Shown here piece after piece: positions 24,353-32,657 of a DNA stretch of 64,000 nucleotides. The DNA is from Variovorax sp. PBL-E5 (GTDB lineage Bacteria > Pseudomonadota > Gammaproteobacteria > Burkholderiales > Burkholderiaceae_C): positions 2,976,001 to 3,040,000 of the forward strand of contig NZ_LR594671.1 of the NCBI RefSeq assembly GCF_901827185.1, given 5' to 3'. Every line of letters begins with the position of its first letter. Position 1 is the stretch's first letter. The notes beneath the pieces were generated by a model that saw only the letters and a program-made list of their open reading frames with translations, was not told where the DNA came from and ran no database searches. The position numbers and the translations under genes were made by a program.

Positions 24353-25209
24353 GCCGAGCGGCCCGTTCCGCGCCTCCGGGGCAGCACTGGTGCAGCGCGT
24401 GCCAATCCTTCCACCCGGTCGAGGACTTCGGCCCCGACCGCTCCCGACCGCCCCTGTTCCTGCAAGGTCGGTGCCGTGTCGCTGGCGCCAAGGCGAAGGC
24501 CAAGAGCATCGCCAAGCGTGCGCGTCCTCCTGTGGAATCTCAGGAAGCGCTGGCCGCTCGGCTGGCCAAAGAAGCCCACGCCGACGTGGCGCATTGGGGA
24601 CCGCTGGTCAACCTCACGCCCGACGACCTTTTACCGTTCCCGCCCGTGTGTCCGCTGACCCTGGACGACCTGTTGACCGGAGACGACGCGCAGCGACCAA
24701 CCCTCGCCATGCTGGTCCCGGACCTGGGCTTCACGCGCGACAACACGGTCATCGTGTCGGCACGGGCGCGACGCCGGCACACGGTCATCGGGTCCGTGGG
24801 AATCCGTGCCCACTGGAAGCGCCGGGACCTGTTGCCGCAGCGTACTGACGCCGTCCTCGGCGAAGTGATCGGGCGGGCCAACTTGCTGGAGTGGCCCGCC
24901 GAACTGGTGGCCGTGATCGCTGGGACGGAGGGATTGACGTTCGCAACCACAGGCCGGCTCGCCGAGAGGCCCCAGATGGCGGGCAGCGAAGCCGCCGCCC
25001 AGAATTGGCGAGACCTGATAGACGGCAGGACAGACTGCGGGGCTGAGCCCGACAAGCCGGCAGAGCCAAGGTACGCCAATGGCGTGCCGTGGGGCCAGCG
25101 CCCGGAGAACTGGCCGGCCGACTGGAGCGCCTGGGCCGAAGGAACCGCATCGAGCCCGCTGGACTGGGTGACCGTCTTCCCGCCCGCGGGGGCGGGGATG
25201 ATCTCCTGA
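24349..25209 (+). CDS. Hypothetical protein with N-terminal zinc-finger motif
   Basis: A 286-residue protein with GTG start 24349, coupled to the 50-residue gene before it. The N-terminus carries 'HWCSACQSFHPVEDFG...GRCR' (about residues 13-43), a zinc-ribbon like those preceding phage HNH and recombination-endonuclease domains. The rest includes 'PFPPVCPLTLDDLL' and 'GFTRDNTVIVSARA', which recall the central part of phage endonuclease VII-like proteins, but the catalytic HNH residues are not clear. A nucleic-acid-binding role is likely. I give no specific function. Confidence 0.5.
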   Translation: MSRAARSAPPGQHWCSACQSFHPVEDFGPDRSRPPLFLQGRCRVAGAKAKAKSIAKRARPPVESQEALAARLAKEAHADVAHWGPLVNLTPDDLLPFPPVCPLTLDDLLTGDDAQRPTLAMLVPDLGFTRDNTVIVSARARRRHTVIGSVGIRAHWKRRDLLPQRTDAVLGEVIGRANLLEWPAELVAVIAGTEGLTFATTGRLAERPQMAGSEAAAQNWRDLIDGRTDCGAEPDKPAEPRYANGVPWGQRPENWPADWSAWAEGTASSPLDWVTVFPPAGAGMIS

Positions 25210-25655
25210 TCGCGCGGCCTGCAACGAGCATTTTGTGTTACCGCGACCGCCGCGAGAGTTGACTAAAAAACAGGCACTCTATTCTGTGTTACCGGCCCGG
25301 AGCCCTACTCCCATGCGGGTTTCGAAAACGCTGCCTATATACAAGAGATTTGCAATGGCGAAGCCGAGCCCTGGCACCGGACAGAGCGGTCTTTTCGGGC
25401 TTTCCTGAGACCGGCCAAGACCGCGCCGCGACGACATCGAGAGGACGGGAAGCCCAAGGTGTCGCGGCAGGGCCTGGGCAAGGTTCCTGCGGTTAGACCA
25501 TCTTCCTCCCGATTGCCGCCTTCTGCCTTCCAACGGGAGCCGCTGCGACGCCTTGTGTCCATTGGGATATTGGAGGTCGCAGCGAACACCGTGAGCTTCC
25601 GCACCATCGGAAGACCACTATTCAGATTGACCATTTGAACCACCAAAAAGAGAAC
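25210..25655. other. Gene-free region
   Basis: No supported ORF. 'TGTGTTACCG' occurs twice (about 25235 and 25282), the second just after TTGACT and an A-run, which might be part of a promoter for the gene at 25656. The remainder is GC-rich with no clear hairpin or repeat. Confidence 0.35.
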
Positions 25656-26306
25656 ATGAACGACGACACCGAAACCGAGCTTGCGACCATAGAGGCACCT
25701 GCTTTTCTTGACGACCCGAGAGTCCTTGCCTACCTAGACAAGACCGATGCGAACATGAACCGGCTGGCAGTGGAGCCCGATGGTCGACTGTTTGCCTTCT
25801 CCAAGGCTAACCCTGAAGCCCTATGCCGCTTCCCCCTGGTCGACATGGTTGCCCTGGCCTTCCCGGCCTACGCTGAGAAGCCGAAACGCCCAGCCGTGCA
25901 GAAGGTCGAGGGCAGGCCGCTCCCCAAGACTGGCAACCCTGCGCCGGGGTCCGCGCTGGATAAGTTTGTGCGTGGCGTGACTGGCGGGCCGCCCATGATC
26001 TACCTTCCCGATGGTCGGAGGGAAGCGGCGCACAAGCTGATCAAGCTTGGCCCGCTCACGCATGTTCCCGTGGTCGACGAGGGACGGACTCTCCTCGGCT
26101 TCGCTGAGGTTCCTGATGCCGCCTACCGGCAGATGGTCGAGAGCGATCTACGCCCTGACCGTCTGATGTGGAAGCTGGACGACGAAGGCCAGATCACGAC
26201 CCGCATTCATCGCTCGCAAATCGACACGTATACCCGGCGTGTGCAGGATGTCCTTGGCGAACTGGGGATCGAAGCAGCCGTGAGCTTGCGGGGTCTTCGA
26301 TACTGA
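25656..26306 (+). CDS. Hypothetical protein
   Basis: A 216-residue protein. ATG 25656 is preceded by AAAAAGAGAAC (ribosome site); an in-frame ATG at 25635 is possible. The N-terminal half looks beta/alpha (DGRLFAFSKANPEALCRFPLVDMVALAFP). The C-terminal end contains 'RRVQDVLGELGIEAAV', which could be a small dimerisation helix. No family recognised. It ends before a pair of minus-strand terminators that face it. Confidence 0.5.
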   Translation: MNDDTETELATIEAPAFLDDPRVLAYLDKTDANMNRLAVEPDGRLFAFSKANPEALCRFPLVDMVALAFPAYAEKPKRPAVQKVEGRPLPKTGNPAPGSALDKFVRGVTGGPPMIYLPDGRREAAHKLIKLGPLTHVPVVDEGRTLLGFAEVPDAAYRQMVESDLRPDRLMWKLDDEGQITTRIHRSQIDTYTRRVQDVLGELGIEAAVSLRGLRY

Positions 26307-26370
26307 CGCCCGAGGCCTACGGCGAACGCGGCGACCACTCCACCTTCGCCAGTGGCTCTTGCGCCACCCC

Positions 26371-26404
26371 AAAAAAGTAAAAGGGCGGACCGAAGCCCGC
26401 CCTT
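26371..26404 (-). terminator. Intrinsic terminator
   Basis: AAGGGCGG (26381-26388) pairs perfectly with CCGCCCTT (26397-26404). The minus-strand tail is TTTTACTTTTTT. It may also act weakly on the plus strand for the gene ending at 26306. Confidence 0.65.
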
Positions 26405-26530
26405 ACAATCCGCATAGCTAGACCCCAACACTAGCTACTTGCGGAATTGACCAACAAGATGGTTCGTTTCATCACCGGTCCCTTCCGCTTGATCAAACTC
26501 ACAAGCTGAGTTCTCGCCACACACGACGTT

Positions 26531-26567
26531 GGAAAAGAAGGGCTGGACGGTCGCACGTCTGGCCCTT
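26531..26567 (-). terminator. Intrinsic terminator after 26583-27170 gene
   Basis: AAGGGC (26538-26543) pairs with GCCCTT (26562-26567), with an 18-base loop that can extend the stem partly. The minus-strand tail is CTTCTTTTCC. It lies 16 bases beyond the stop of the minus-strand gene at 26583. Confidence 0.55.
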
Positions 26568-26582
26568 CGCCTTTGGGGTTGT

Positions 26583-27170
26583 TCATTGCGGCACCTCCGC
26601 TGGTGCCGTGTGGCCCAGGGCCTGGATGAATGCACACAGCCGATTTGCCTCTTCCTTGGTGAGATCGCGCGGGATCACGACCTGAGCCAGAAACGAGGGC
26701 CGGAGCGGAAACGGCAGCGCGAGTGCGTGCTCCGTCGCCAGCGTCGCCATCTGCTGCATTGGAGGCGGTGGCGGCGGGGAAGATGCGAACGCCACCTGCG
26801 TTGAAGGCGCCTCTCCCTGGGCCTTCGCCTTCACAGCCATCTTCCGCGCACTGCCGTTGGAAGACCCCCGCCCCTGCACCTTGTAACCCGCTGGGTTGTC
26901 TCGATAGCGCACGTACTCCGTAACCAGCTTCGACACGCGTTGCTGATACGTCATAAGCGATCCCGGCGACATTCGGCCTGGGTTGCGGTTGTTGAACTGC
27001 ACGGCCTCCACGGCAATGTCAAGTTCCGAGATGTCGTCCAGATCGCCTCGGCCGTCCAGCAGCTTGTCGACCGCAGTGATCGACGCGAGGCCGGTGTTCC
27101 GGTTCATCAGCCCTTTGTCGAGGCAGTAGCGGGCGAACTGCTTGAGGTCAACTTTGGTTACGGGGTCCAT
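26583..27170 (-). CDS. Hypothetical protein with SAM-like N-domain and conserved C-tail
   Basis: A 195-residue protein. The N-terminal about 95 residues are helical and end with 'SPGSLMTYQQRVSKLVTEYVRYRDNP', which resembles the core-binding helices of tyrosine recombinases. A Pro-rich linker (about 135-145) follows, then a conserved-looking tail 'LPFPLRPSFLAQVVIPRDLTKEEANRLCAFIQAL'-type segment, here described by its PLRP and DLTKEEA motifs. I recall uncharacterised proteins of integrative elements with the same two-part layout, but no function. ATG 27170 is used rather than 27209. It faces a divergent SIR2-like gene across a region with a perfect 12-base inverted repeat, and it may be that region's regulator. 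Confidence 0.5.
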   Translation of the reverse strand: MDPVTKVDLKQFARYCLDKGLMNRNTGLASITAVDKLLDGRGDLDDISELDIAVEAVQFNNRNPGRMSPGSLMTYQQRVSKLVTEYVRYRDNPAGYKVQGRGSSNGSARKMAVKAKAQGEAPSTQVAFASSPPPPPPMQQMATLATEHALALPFPLRPSFLAQVVIPRDLTKEEANRLCAFIQALGHTAPAEVPQ

Positions 27171-27213
27171 GGGGGTGCACTGTACGCCTATCTTTATCTT
27201 TTCGAACAATAAA

Positions 27214-27254
27214 GATGTTCATCTATTGTAACAACACGATTCTAGATGAACATC
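27214..27254. promoter_or_regulatory. Perfect 12-base inverted repeat, candidate operators
   Basis: GATGTTCATCTA (27214-27225) and TAGATGAACATC (27243-27254) are perfect inverted copies 17 bases apart. Each arm contains the near-palindrome GATG-NN-CATC and so may itself be a dimer site. The region is AT-rich and lies between divergent genes at 27170 and 27479, as expected for a shared operator/promoter. Confidence 0.5.
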
Positions 27255-27478
27255 ATAAGACCATAAGACGCCGCCGATCGCCTGCGACACCTGCCGACTG
27301 CGAGGCCGTCCTGGCGCGTCCTGGGACCTGTAGCGATCTTCGCGAGCGTCCGCGATGGACGCGAGAGCAGCCCCCTCGCTGAACAGATGAGAAGCGCCTG
27401 TGTCTCAGTTCCTCGACAGACGCGCCTTAAGCGTGCAACGATTCCGTCGCACGCGTTTGGCCGGGCACCGGAGGAACA

Positions 27479-28522
27479 ATGGACCACTACGAAAACTTCA
27501 CCGACGTAATCGACAGATTAAATGGCAAGAGGCGCATAAGCCTGCTAATCGGAAATGGATTTAGCATGGCTTATGACCCCAAAATATTTTCCTACAACGC
27601 ACTGGCCGATTTTGTCCAAAAAATCAGTGACCCAACGTTAGCCACTTTGTTCAATGTTTTAAAGACAAAAAACTTTGAACTTATCATGGACCAGCTAAAC
27701 AGCTTCTCCAATCTTCTAGAGGCTCTCGGCGCCGATGCCAGCTTACAGAAAAAGGTCTCAGACGCACACGCCAAGCTTAAAGTAAGTTTATTGGATGCCG
27801 TTAAGCAGTTGCACCCCGAGCATGTATTCAAGATACCGCAAGAGAGTATCGACAATTGCGCCAAATTTTTGCATCTTTTTCTCGATCACGGTGGAGAAAT
27901 ATTCAGCACGAATTATGATTTGCTTCTGTACTGGGTCCTAATGAGAGGAAACTTTGACAAAGCTGTTGATGGCTTCGGCCGGGAATTGCTTAATCCGATG
28001 GAGTCGGCGAAAGGTGATGAGGAAAAGGATTGGTCCGAACTACGCTGGGGGCCAAATCGAAGCAATCAAAATATTCACTATATTCATGGGGCACTGCCTT
28101 TTTTTGACGTCCGAACCGATATCGTCAAGGAGCAATATAATGAAGAAGGACTCTTATTGGAAAATATTGGGAGTCGGCTGGACAAGGGGGAATATCCAAT
28201 TTTTGTCACTGCCGGTAGCGGGAATGAGAAGTTGGAGCTAATCCGACACAACAGTTATCTCTCAAATTGCTACGATCATTTGTGCAAGGTAGACGGCTCC
28301 GTGATCACATATGGATTCGGATTCGGGCAGTACGATGAGCATATTATCGATGCACTAAATAAGGCGGCCCACGCCGAGCATAAAACACCTCCTAAACTAT
28401 GGAGCATATATATCGGAGTTTTCTCAGAAGGGGGAAAAAACCACATCGAGCGCATTGAGAAAAAATTCCACGCCAAGGTGTGCACATTCAACGTCAAGTC
28501 AGCCAACCCATGGCACCCCTGA
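27479..28522 (+). CDS. SIR2-like DUF4917 family protein
   Basis: A 347-residue protein with hallmarks of SIR2-like NAD-binding domains. 'LLIGNGFSMAYD' (about 22-33) is the glycine-rich nucleotide loop. 'FSTNYDLLLYW' (about 142-152) has the conserved Asn and Asp. 'HYIHGAL' (200-206) has the likely catalytic His. 'ITYGFGFGQYDEHI' (about 276-289) is a late SIR2 motif. This pattern fits DUF4917. Related SIR2-domain proteins in anti-phage systems degrade NAD to kill infected cells. The gene is markedly AT-rich compared with its surroundings, a sign of recent transfer. It lies 24 bases upstream of the MltR-family gene. Confidence 0.7.
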   Translation: MDHYENFTDVIDRLNGKRRISLLIGNGFSMAYDPKIFSYNALADFVQKISDPTLATLFNVLKTKNFELIMDQLNSFSNLLEALGADASLQKKVSDAHAKLKVSLLDAVKQLHPEHVFKIPQESIDNCAKFLHLFLDHGGEIFSTNYDLLLYWVLMRGNFDKAVDGFGRELLNPMESAKGDEEKDWSELRWGPNRSNQNIHYIHGALPFFDVRTDIVKEQYNEEGLLLENIGSRLDKGEYPIFVTAGSGNEKLELIRHNSYLSNCYDHLCKVDGSVITYGFGFGQYDEHIIDALNKAAHAEHKTPPKLWSIYIGVFSEGGKNHIERIEKKFHAKVCTFNVKSANPWHP

Positions 28523-28546
28523 CAGAGCTATTGGATCTAGGACACG

Positions 28547-29311
28547 ATGGCTAACCCGACTCCACATCATTCCGATAAATCCCCAGAAGGCGATGACGTC
28601 TACGGCGGCCTAAATATGTTGAACGGGATGCTGCACGATCTTGACGAACGAGGACTAGTCCTCTCGCTTTCTGCGTTTTCTGAGGACGTTCTGGGCACGC
28701 TGATTGGCGCATTCATGGTTCCTTCAGACGCGTCCAAACAACTGCTGGAAGGGTTCAATGCGCCCCTTGGGACGTTCTCTGCTCGGGCTAAAGCCGCCTA
28801 TGCATTTGGTCTACTCACAAAGAACCAATTCGAAGACCTGGAGCGCCTGCGGAAGATTCGAAATGAGTTCGCCCACACGTGGCGGCCAATTTCCCTCACT
28901 GACCCCAAGATTGCCGCCTTGGTCAAGGCCATGAACCACAGCCGACTAGGCACCAAGTTTCCTGAGACTCTCCGTGAAAAGGTGCAGTCTTCAATGTCCA
29001 CGCTCCTAATCGAGGTCCGTGCTGTTGCGCACCAAATTGAGGAGAAAAAGACCCGAGTTCCTATTACCGGCACGCACCTCATTGCGGGCTTTAGCGGGGA
29101 CTTCGATGCACAGATGGCCGACGCGCGAGAGCAAATGCATGATATTTGCCAAGACCGCGATGCGAGCGATGGTGAAAAGCGCTCGTTCCATCAGGCAGTC
29201 CTCGTAAGATTTGCCGAGCGTCTGCACTTCATCGAAGTGGCCGCGCCGCCCAGTCGCCGCCGTGAGGTAGCCGCCCTCAAGAAGGAATTGGCAGGCAGGG
29301 TAGCCGGGTAG
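28547..29311 (+). CDS. MltR/DUF4145-like protein with RNxxxH motif
   Basis: A 254-residue protein. Residues about 28-115 match the MltR family: 'LDERGLVLSLSAFSEDVLGTLI', 'NAPLGTFSARAKAAYAFGLL', 'LERLRKIRNEFAHTW'. MltR of E. coli was described as a repressor of mannitol genes, but its fold is related to HEPN proteins. The Arg105-Asn106...His110 pattern (RNxxxH) is the HEPN RNase-type motif. The C-terminal half is helical and unassigned. No mannitol genes are nearby. Directly following a SIR2-like gene, it may be the partner in a two-gene defence unit, which is an inference. Confidence 0.65.
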   Translation: MANPTPHHSDKSPEGDDVYGGLNMLNGMLHDLDERGLVLSLSAFSEDVLGTLIGAFMVPSDASKQLLEGFNAPLGTFSARAKAAYAFGLLTKNQFEDLERLRKIRNEFAHTWRPISLTDPKIAALVKAMNHSRLGTKFPETLREKVQSSMSTLLIEVRAVAHQIEEKKTRVPITGTHLIAGFSGDFDAQMADAREQMHDICQDRDASDGEKRSFHQAVLVRFAERLHFIEVAAPPSRRREVAALKKELAGRVAG

Positions 29312-29444
29312 GCACCGAGCGTCACACCTTCGCGGCTCGCCGCGGCTCAGGTTCCTGCACGCGCCGAGGGCCAAACATGGTGCAAAGATGGACTTGTGGA
29401 CCTCAGGAGTCACCGCGACGCCCTGGTGACCATGGACAAGAACA

Positions 29445-29460
29445 CTGGATATTCGTACAG
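29445..29460. promoter_or_regulatory. LexA-box-like sequence
   Basis: CTGGATATTCGTACAG agrees at 12 of 16 positions with the gammaproteobacterial LexA consensus, including the outer CTG and CAG. It ends eight bases before the ATG at 29468. If functional, that gene would be SOS-controlled. The short distance to the ATG leaves little room for a ribosome site, so confidence is low. Confidence 0.35.
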
Positions 29461-29467
29461 TATTCCC

Positions 29468-29872
29468 ATGGACCGCCCCGACTGGATCGCCGCATGTGCT
29501 CACGCCCTGCAATGCAGATGGCGCACGGTCGACCCTGAGGTCCTGGAGGATGTCGCGGCGGACCTGTGGGCCATGGAATCCATGCGCATCCTCCCGCCCC
29601 TTGTGGCGGCCCGGGACTGGCTTGAGCCCGTGACGCCGCCGCCCCCTGCCGATCCTGTGCGGGGAATCCTGGGGCACATACCGGGCGACTGGGTCTCGCG
29701 AGGCGCCAAGGGGCTCCCGACACCCGGGCCAGCGGACACCGAGCCGCGCCGGGTCGTTCTGGAGGTTCCAGTGTTTGGCCGGGTCTGCCTGAGCTACCGG
29801 GCGACCCAGGGCCGCCACCGGGGCAGGGCCTCGCATTGGTTCTGGTGCGCCGTGAGGGCTGAGCCGATCTAG
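29468..29872 (+). CDS. Hypothetical protein, possibly SOS-regulated
   Basis: A 134-residue protein beginning 'MDRPDWIAACAHALQCRWRTVDPEVLEDVAADLW', an acidic helical N-domain. A Pro-rich linker follows, then a beta-rich end (RRVVLEVPVFGRVCLSYRA). No family recognised. The start is uncertain: in-frame starts exist at 29432 (ATG) and further upstream (29396), but a LexA-like box at 29445-29460 argues for 29468. Confidence 0.5.
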   Translation: MDRPDWIAACAHALQCRWRTVDPEVLEDVAADLWAMESMRILPPLVAARDWLEPVTPPPPADPVRGILGHIPGDWVSRGAKGLPTPGPADTEPRRVVLEVPVFGRVCLSYRATQGRHRGRASHWFWCAVRAEPI

Positions 29873-29898
29873 GGGTACCGGAGATTGCCACGTCAACC

Positions 29899-30168
29899 AT
29901 GGACGTTACGATTGCCCCTTTCCTACCCAGAATCGTGAACCTCGATCGAAGCAGCGCAGCTACCACGGACGCGCCCCTGGCGCCGCCTGAGTGGTCCATG
30001 GATATGCTCAAAGACGGCATCCAGTTCACCGCCGAAGTTAAGCGCGGCGGCGCCATTTTGTGCCGCCTGTCGGTTGCCCGACCAGACGAGGACGAGGCTG
30101 CTGCGCGTTCCGCATTGGCCGACAAGGCGCGACTGTGGATTCACGACTACCTGAGCAGGGCCGGCTGA
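29899..30168 (+). CDS. Hypothetical small protein
   Basis: An 89-residue protein, helical in its second half (DEDEAAARSALADKARLWIHDYLSRAG), with a short beta element (IQFTAEVKRGGAILCRLSVARP) before it. This looks like a compact alpha/beta domain. Family unknown. ATG 29899 lies 26 bases after the previous stop, so it is probably cotranscribed. Confidence 0.5.
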   Translation: MDVTIAPFLPRIVNLDRSSAATTDAPLAPPEWSMDMLKDGIQFTAEVKRGGAILCRLSVARPDEDEAAARSALADKARLWIHDYLSRAG

Positions 30169-30251
30169 TCGAATAGACCCCGCTCGACCTGGGCGGGCGG
30201 AGGGCGGGAGCGAAGCGAAGCCCGAGGCACTAAGGACTGCGCCTCAAGAAC

Positions 30252-30284
30252 TTCCCAGAAATCCGTGACCAGTGCTGGTGCTCC
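30252..30284 (+). repeat. 33-base direct repeat, copy 1
   Basis: The stretch from TTCCCAG to GCTCC is repeated at 31115-31147 with 31 of 33 bases identical. The two copies bracket the membrane-protein gene at 30520-31110. Confidence 0.75.
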
Positions 30285-30519
30285 ATCACAGGGGAAACCG
30301 TCGCGATCACCGTGCAGGATCAAGACCGGAACTTCGTCGGGGTCGCCAAGTTGCCTCATGCGGCCTGGATTTCCTTGGTCGCCTCTGACCACCGGCCGGA
30401 CCGCCGGGGCAGATGCATGACAAACTGCTATCGCAATGGCGAAGGCAGCGCGTCTTGTCTTGTCAGGCGGAGTGACGGCGCTTCACGCGTCCGTCGCCGA
30501 ATCCATCTACATTCCGCGC

Positions 30520-31110
30520 ATGACCGAAGAACAAAAGAAGCGCCTGGAGGAGACGCGCAGGACGTGGTCGACGATCAGCGCGGCTCACCGTGACGATGCC
30601 CTGTGGTACGCCCTCAGTGCAAGCGGAATCTCGATGTCCTCGGCGACCGCCGGGAGCGCAGTCGATTGGCCTACGGCCCAAAAGATTGCCCTGGCATCCC
30701 CAGGGGCACACGCGATGATGCGGCGCTACCTGTACCTGAAGGCGGCACTCTTGGCTGCGGGGATCGCCGTGTGGTTCCCGCTCCACTGGTGGCAGGCGTT
30801 GCTTGTCGACGCCGCGATCCTCCTCTGGATCGGTTGGCTGCAGGTCGTCGTCACGCGAAGGGGCGTCCAGTGCGCCGCCTCGGGCGATCTCCACACGTTC
30901 GAGCAACTGTGGGACCTTGGAGTCGTCGCGCTTCAAACGCCCGATGGGCAGGTCTTCGCGCCCCGTCCCTTGCCGCTCAGTTGGCAAGATATCGTGATGC
31001 GTCAACTGGGTTGGGCGGAATTGATGGGCTCAACCGTCGCGAGCCGCACCGAGCAACTCGACGAACTCCTGAGCGCCATAGGTCCGGCCAAGAGCACGCC
31101 GCCGGCTTAA
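30520..31110 (+). CDS. Membrane protein with two helices
   Basis: A 196-residue protein. ATG 30520 gives a charged N-terminal helix (MTEEQKKRLEETRRTW). Two hydrophobic segments follow at about residues 65-83 and 87-105 (LKAALLAAGIAVWFPL, ALLVDAAILLWIGWLQVVV), then a soluble C-terminal domain. The longer reading from 30436 adds an unlikely lead. No family recognised. The gene lies between two 33-base direct repeats, and the second repeat begins five bases after the stop. It may therefore be a cassette that was captured or duplicated as a unit. Confidence 0.5.
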   Translation: MTEEQKKRLEETRRTWSTISAAHRDDALWYALSASGISMSSATAGSAVDWPTAQKIALASPGAHAMMRRYLYLKAALLAAGIAVWFPLHWWQALLVDAAILLWIGWLQVVVTRRGVQCAASGDLHTFEQLWDLGVVALQTPDGQVFAPRPLPLSWQDIVMRQLGWAELMGSTVASRTEQLDELLSAIGPAKSTPPA

Positions 31111-31868
31111 ATTTTTCCCAGGAATCCGTGACCAGTGCTGGTGCCCCCCGGCCCGGCGCAGGCGCCCCCGTGCCGCCTCTCGATTCCTGGCAGACCAAGG
31201 CCCTCCCGGCCCGCCCGGGACCTCCTGCCCTCCCCGGTCCGCCGAGGCCCTGCCGGGGCACCCAGCCGAGCCGCAAGCGGCCCAGGCCGGGCCTATTCCA
31301 CCCACACCCACCCCCAGCAGCCACCCACAGGCCGCCGCACTGGCTCCCCTGCTCCCTCTGACGAACCGTTAGGCACCATCGGATTGCAAATCCGTTTGTG
31401 TGTCGGTGCCGATTGACACACGCCCGCCCTCGCGCTGTGCCGCCCGGGGCTGCCTGGGCGCCCTGGCGCTCCTAAGTGCTTGTCCTGCCTAGGATTCGCC
31501 CACTCGGGGCCGGAGGTGGAGCACCCGACCCCCGTCACTACGCATCGGCCTCAGGCCATCCCGGCCGCCTCCCGGCCGACGTGGTTGCGAGTAGGCGGAG
31601 CCCCAGGGCGACCCCGAAGCCCGCATTCGCGCTAGGAGGCGTCGAGGGCGCCGGGAAGGCCCAGGGGTCACTGGGACGGCTTGGAGCCGCATAGGCCGAA
31701 TGCGGGCGCCTGAGCACACCTGCGATCACCTGCGCACCCATGGGTCCTGACACGTCCCAAGACTCCCGGCGCTCGCCGCCGTCCCGGCCCCCGCAAGCGC
31801 CACCATCGTCCCCGGACCCCCGGGGCGCCATCGACCTCAACGAGCCCGCCCGGGCCTCATGACCTCCT
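31111..31868. other. GC-rich gene-free region with tRNA-Cys-like segment
   Basis: No supported gene: frames here are low-complexity (Pro, Arg, Gly, Ala). The region holds the second direct repeat (31115-31147) and a tRNA-Cys-like anticodon arm (CGGATTGCAAATCCG, 31380-31394). GGCACC (31372-31377) pairs with GGTGCC (31405-31410) around this arm, and GTGTGTC pairs with GACACAC at 31398-31421. The T-loop consensus is missing, so this is at best a degenerate tRNA or tRNA-like structure. Confidence 0.5.
31115..31147 (+). repeat. 33-base direct repeat, copy 2
   Basis: Partner of 30252-30284 with two mismatches. It starts five bases after the stop of the membrane-protein gene. No third copy was seen in the window. 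Confidence 0.75.
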
Positions 31869-32501
31869 ATGCCCCTCAGACATCCCGAAGCCCTGCCGCA
31901 ATATCGAACGTGCCCAGACTGTGGCCGCTCCTTGCGCCTCTCATCCGAGAATTTCGCCCTCCGCAAGGGTCCCGGCCGCTACCCCTGGCAACCCTCCGCC
32001 TACGCTCCCCGGTGCAAGCTGTGCCAGCCGGCGCACTTGAAGGCTCTTCGGGCGGCGACCAAGGCAGCCCGGTATGTCAAGGAGGCCGAGCGACAGCGCA
32101 TCGCCCGCGCCGCAATCAAGGCGGACCCGCGGTACTTCCCTGAGAACGTGCGCAACGTGGGGGCGGTTGCCCTTGCCAAGTCCATCGAGGCCGGCATACG
32201 ACAGGCCCAAGCCGCGAGGGCCAGCAAGGAGGCCGAGCGGCTGCGACGCGCCGCACTAAAGGCCGAGACTCGGCGAATCCTGCGCAATGGCCGCCCCTAT
32301 GACCCGGCAACGGACCCGATTAAGCAAATGATCCGTGCACGCCAAGACCACTACAAGGCGCGACGCCTCCGGGCTGGTCCTATGGTGTCCGCGCCGCCCG
32401 AGATCGCCGAGACCTCCCAGGTCGACCCGGACTACCTTCGTCTGCTTGAGGCGATTCGTGACCAGCACCGCCGAGAGGCAAAGGAGCCGAGAGGCGAATG
32501 A
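31869..32501 (+). CDS. Zinc-ribbon, Arg/Ala-rich hypothetical protein
   Basis: A 210-residue protein. N-terminal zinc-ribbon cysteines CPDC (about 15-18) and CKLC (about 49-52) are followed by a long basic helical region rich in Arg, Ala and Lys (about 55-180). Such proteins with a ribbon plus a basic helix are typical of phage or element nucleic-acid-binding proteins. The frame is supported by the cysteine spacing and by the length. No catalytic residues were seen. Confidence 0.5.
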   Translation: MPLRHPEALPQYRTCPDCGRSLRLSSENFALRKGPGRYPWQPSAYAPRCKLCQPAHLKALRAATKAARYVKEAERQRIARAAIKADPRYFPENVRNVGAVALAKSIEAGIRQAQAARASKEAERLRRAALKAETRRILRNGRPYDPATDPIKQMIRARQDHYKARRLRAGPMVSAPPEIAETSQVDPDYLRLLEAIRDQHRREAKEPRGE

Positions 32502-32657
32502 CCGCCACCGGCCCGCGACCTCAGAGACGCTCTGCGTGTCGTTGGTACTTACGGTCAGCATGTTTTTGCTCAAGTGCGCACTGTGGCTGGCTAACTCAAG
32601 CACGCCTCACTAGTTTTGCGGTACGGTTTGCGAACTATCGTGGAGCAGCGAGGAAGC

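Noticed and set aside
31135..31694. Several short ORFs on both strands
   Set aside because: Pro/Gly/Arg-rich with no ribosome sites; the stretch has a tRNA-like element and repeats instead.
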